A DNA stretch of 7,593 nt from NCBI GenBank assembly GCA_902796215.1, contig CADBNY010000143.1, positions 1-7,593 of the forward strand, in the 5' to 3' direction. A model generated the notes under the pieces. That model ran no database searches and was not told the DNA's origin. It saw nothing but the letters and a program-made list of their open reading frames with translations. The position numbers were made by a program, and so were the translations under genes. Within the stretch, counting starts at the first letter, position 1. Each line of letters opens with the position of its first letter. This document shows, in pieces, positions 6,260 through 7,593 of the stretch. The stretch is from an uncultured Erysipelotrichaceae bacterium (GTDB lineage: Bacteria; Bacillota_I; Bacilli_A; RF39; UBA660).

Positions 6260-6574
6260 TTATTCTTCTGGAATCTGCAAAATATATTCTCCATCCTTTG
6301 AATAAAGATATTTTTCTCTAGCATATCTCGCTATATAATCAGGATTTTGAAGTTTATTAGCATCTACTTTTAACTCCTCCTCCTTTTCCTTCAAACTTGT
6401 TAGTTTTTTATCTAAATCTTTTTTCTCATGATATTTTTCAAATATCTCTAACCAATACTTACCGATAGTAAATGTCATCACAAAAATAATAACAAAAGAA
6501 CCAACTCCAAAAAACAACAATCTAGTTCTAGTTTTGCGTTGAACTTTACGTTTTAATTTCTTTTTCATTGCCAT
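6260..6574 (-). CDS. divIC: Septum formation initiator family protein (DivIC/FtsB-like)
   Basis: Proteins of this family join FtsL and DivIB/FtsQ in the divisome and help activate septal peptidoglycan synthesis. The 104-residue product has a strongly basic cytoplasmic N terminus (MAMKKKLKRKVQRKTRTR), one membrane segment (about 19-38), a Lys/Glu-rich coiled-coil stretch (about 42-77) and the family's C-terminal motif, LQNPDYIARYAREKYLYSKDGEYILQIPE (75-103). The single-span type II topology and length match DivIC/FtsB. A GTG at 6583 extends the frame by three codons, but the ATG at 6574 has AGGTGA five bases upstream; a further in-frame ATG at 6568 is possible. Its position after yabP-yabQ is that of divIC in Bacillus. 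The expected next gene, spoIIE, is missing, and tilS follows after 54 bases. Assignment to DivIC rather than a generic FtsB rests on synteny. Confidence 0.93.
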   Translation of the reverse strand: MAMKKKLKRKVQRKTRTRLLFFGVGSFVIIFVMTFTIGKYWLEIFEKYHEKKDLDKKLTSLKEKEEELKVDANKLQNPDYIARYAREKYLYSKDGEYILQIPEE

Positions 6575-6587
6575 AACATTCACCTAC

Positions 6588-6659
6588 CTTTACACCATAT
6601 ATTATACTACAATTAAAGAATTATATCGCATAATATTTTTTGTACTTTACACATATTTA
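6588..6659 (-). repeat. Imperfect direct repeat flanking the divIC promoter candidates
   Basis: On the plus strand CTTTACAC occurs at 6588-6595 and again at 6645-6652. Both copies run on into similar AT-rich sequence (CATATATTA and ATATTTA). The starts are 57 bases apart and flank both TATAAT hexamers, so the pair could be operator half-sites or chance in AT-rich DNA. Confidence 0.3.
6601..6625 (-). promoter_or_regulatory. Candidate promoter region of the divIC-like gene
   Basis: The 87 bases between yabQ and the divIC-like ATG contain two perfect TATAAT hexamers on the minus strand, at 6601-6606 and 6620-6625. Neither has a recognisable -35 at 17 bases nor an extended TG. The gap suggests a separate transcription start, but which -10, if either, is used cannot be told. 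Confidence 0.3.
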
Positions 6660-6661
6660 CA

Positions 6662-6931
6662 TTACTTATTTTGACAAAAATGATAAGATAGTAAAAATCC
6701 AAAGATAAGAAAAAGAAAAAAGTATGCATGAATAATCCCATTATTAAATAAAAATAATATTAAAAAGTAAATAAATGCGCTAACAATACAAAAAAAAGCA
6801 TTAAAAATAATCCTAAAAGTCCTTTTTTTATAAAATAAATAAATACGTACCCTATAAATCAAAAAATAAAGAAAAAAGCCATAAATAAAAGATATCAAAA
6901 AACTAATTATTTGATCTTTTAAAAGCATCAT
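6662..6931 (-). CDS. yabQ: Short YabQ-like spore cortex membrane protein
   Basis: YabQ in Bacillus is a membrane protein made in the mother cell and needed for spore cortex formation. This 89-residue product is almost wholly hydrophobic, with three predicted membrane segments (about 7-27, 41-62 and 66-84) and a basic patch between the first two (RVRIYLFYKKRTFR, 27-40). The stretch NNGIIHAYFFLFLIFGFLLSY (63-83) resembles the NEG-x-RFY-FLAL-xGF-Y pattern of YabQ. It is much shorter than Bacillus YabQ (about 200 residues) and lacks the cytoplasmic tail. Its ATG overlaps the yabP stop codon (ATGA, four bases), and a weak AGG lies eight bases upstream; a second ATG follows at 6928. The name rests partly on its place between yabP and divIC, since similarity in so hydrophobic a protein is weak evidence. 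Confidence 0.75.
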   Translation of the reverse strand: MMLLKDQIISFLISFIYGFFLYFLIYRVRIYLFYKKRTFRIIFNAFFCIVSAFIYFLILFLFNNGIIHAYFFLFLIFGFLLSYHFCQNK

Positions 6932-7221
6932 TTAAATAACCTACTTAAAACACTCTCTTCTCTTTCCTTCTTTTTACCTTCTAAAATATAATCAAGAGAA
7001 TTAATTGTTCCTTTTATAGTAACATTACCAGCTAATGTATCCAACTTAATCAATTCTAACCCTTCCCCCTTAACAATCATAAATCCCATAGTTGTTTCCA
7101 ATAAAAAATGAAGATTATCAAAATTTTCTATTTTCTTAACTCCAGTAATAACTAATGTTTTTCTCTCCAACAAACTAATGCTATGATTATAATTACTAAC
7201 AGTAGAACTTTCTCTATCCAT
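6928..7221 (-). CDS. yabP: Sporulation protein YabP (YabP/YqfC family)
   Basis: YabP is a small protein expressed in the mother cell during sporulation in Bacillus and linked to cortex formation, acting with YabQ. The 97-residue product matches the family in length and pattern: HSISLLERKTLVITGVKKIENFD (13-35), FLLETTMGFMIVKGEGLELIKLDTLAGNVTIKGTINSLDYI (39-79) and a charged tail. The repeated beta-strand-like pattern with VKGEGL and the L..GNVTIKG..NSLDY block is typical. The frame extends to 7278 through a hydrophobic stretch, but the ATG at 7221 is preceded by GGGAGG at six bases, and the upstream part would overlap the spoVG terminator. It is translationally coupled to yabQ by ATGA. No convincing promoter was found; in Bacillus this gene is controlled by sigma-E. 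Confidence 0.92.
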   Translation of the reverse strand: MDRESSTVSNYNHSISLLERKTLVITGVKKIENFDNLHFLLETTMGFMIVKGEGLELIKLDTLAGNVTIKGTINSLDYILEGKKKEREESVLSRLFK

Positions 7222-7227
7222 AACAAT

Positions 7228-7233
7228 CCTCCC
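7228..7233 (-). promoter_or_regulatory. yabP ribosome binding site (decides the start)
   Basis: GGGAGG is six bases before the ATG at 7221. It rules against the longer frame beginning at 7278, whose first 19 codons cross the spoVG terminator and contain this SD sequence. Confidence 0.85.
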
Positions 7234-7267
7234 AATAAATAATATGAAAAAAGAAAAATAATAGTAC

Positions 7268-7295
7268 AAAAAAAACACTGAAAATCAGCATTTTT
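7268..7295 (-). terminator. Rho-independent terminator after spoVG
   Basis: The minus strand reads TGCTGA, a three-base loop TTT, and TCAGTG (with two G-U pairs at the stem base), preceded by an A-tract and followed by eight T residues (7268-7275). The A-tract and U-tract can lengthen the stem. It starts within a few bases of the spoVG stop codon. Confidence 0.8.
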
Positions 7296-7301
7296 CTTTT
7301 T

Positions 7302-7577
7302 TTATTCTTCTTCAGAAACATCTTCTGCTTTATCATAAGCTTCTAAAATTGCTTCTTCAAACATTGAACGAATTTCAGGATTAATTGGATGTGCAATATC
7401 ACGATATCCACCCGTAGCTGTCTTTCGACTTGGCATTGCTATAAATAGACCGTTGTCTCCTTCAATAATTCTAATATCATGTACTGCAAAACTGTCATCT
7501 AATAAAACAGATGCAATTCCCTTCATACGAGAACCTTCCTTTTCAATTTTACGTACATTTACTGATGTAATCTTCAT
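7302..7577 (-). CDS. spoVG: SpoVG, RNA/DNA-binding regulatory protein
   Basis: SpoVG is a small dimeric nucleic-acid-binding protein. It affects septation during sporulation in Bacillus and acts as a pleiotropic regulator in several other Bacillota. The 91-residue product is full length, with MKITSVNVRKIEKEGSRMKGIASVLLDDSFAVHDIRIIEG (1-40), the hallmark GLFIAMPSRKTATGGYRDIAHPINPEIR (43-70) and a C-terminal helix rich in acidic residues. The ATG at 7577 has GGGAGG eight bases upstream, so the start is clear. It is followed at once by its own terminator, which makes this the end of its transcription unit. Upstream genes and the promoter lie beyond the window. The family occurs in many non-sporulating bacteria, so spoVG alone does not prove sporulation. 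Confidence 0.97.
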   Translation of the reverse strand: MKITSVNVRKIEKEGSRMKGIASVLLDDSFAVHDIRIIEGDNGLFIAMPSRKTATGGYRDIAHPINPEIRSMFEEAILEAYDKAEDVSEEE

Positions 7578-7585
7578 AAGATTTT

Positions 7586-7591
7586 CCTCCC
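7586..7591 (-). promoter_or_regulatory. spoVG ribosome binding site
   Basis: GGGAGG lies eight bases before the ATG at 7577, a strong SD sequence that confirms the start close to the window edge. Confidence 0.85.
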
Positions 7592-7593
7592 TC

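Noticed and set aside
6926..6931. Possible use of TGA as tryptophan, as in mycoplasmas
   Set aside because: yabP ends in TGA at the place expected for the family and in a four-base overlap with the yabQ ATG, and tryptophans in dus and tilS are encoded by TGG, so the standard code fits.
7228..7267. Sigma-E-like -35 (TCATATT at 7241-7247) upstream of yabP
   Set aside because: There is no CATACAAT-like -10 at 13-15 bases downstream; that stretch is the SD sequence and start codon of yabP. The hexamer is likely chance in AT-rich DNA.
7222..7278. Longer YabP with a hydrophobic N-terminal extension
   Set aside because: The extension would begin within the spoVG terminator region, has no SD sequence, and covers the strong GGGAGG serving the ATG at 7221; the family has no such segment.
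1..7593. CRISPR arrays, tRNA or rRNA genes, insertion sequences, riboswitches, phage or defence genes
   Set aside because: No regularly spaced repeats, cloverleaf candidates, inverted terminal repeats with a transposase, or long structured leaders were seen; the intergenic gaps are all under about 100 bases.

Overview
The window is a compact stretch of a strongly AT-rich genome in which every supported gene lies on the minus strand. It suggests a low-GC member of the Bacillota, perhaps one of the small-genome Bacilli lineages close to the Mycoplasmatota. The reasons are the base composition, strong GGAGG-type ribosome binding sites, and a gene order that is a condensed version of the Bacillus spoVG/yabP-to-lysS region. 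The genetic code looks standard: yabP ends in TGA inside an ATGA overlap, and tryptophan is written TGG. Genus-level placement cannot be made from this sequence.

Read in the direction of transcription (from high to low coordinates), the genes are spoVG, yabP, yabQ, a divIC/ftsB-like septum gene, tilS, ftsH, mscL, a dus tRNA-dihydrouridine synthase, an RDD-family membrane protein, and the first 227 codons of lysS, which is cut by the window edge. Three hairpin terminators and several promoter-like sites divide this into likely transcription units: spoVG alone; yabP-yabQ; divIC; tilS-ftsH, with an extra internal promoter candidate; mscL alone; and dus-RDD-lysS. At two of the junctions a terminator U-tract is followed after one base by the -35 box of the next gene.

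The genes cover translation (tilS, dus and lysS: tRNA-Ile lysidine formation, dihydrouridine formation and lysyl-tRNA charging), membrane protein quality control (ftsH), osmotic protection (mscL), cell division (divIC-like) and sporulation-associated functions (spoVG, yabP, yabQ). Compared with Bacillus, spoIIE is absent between divIC and tilS, and hprT is absent between tilS and ftsH, so the block has been compacted.

No new biological system is evident here. The points most worth a second look are a Rho_N/SAP-like module at the extreme C terminus of FtsH, the altered PP-loop (SAGPDS) of TilS, the very short YabQ, the RDD gene inserted between dus and lysS, and a direct repeat upstream of the divIC-like gene. 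Several start codons are better placed downstream of the longest open frame, and each is corrected and explained in its entry.
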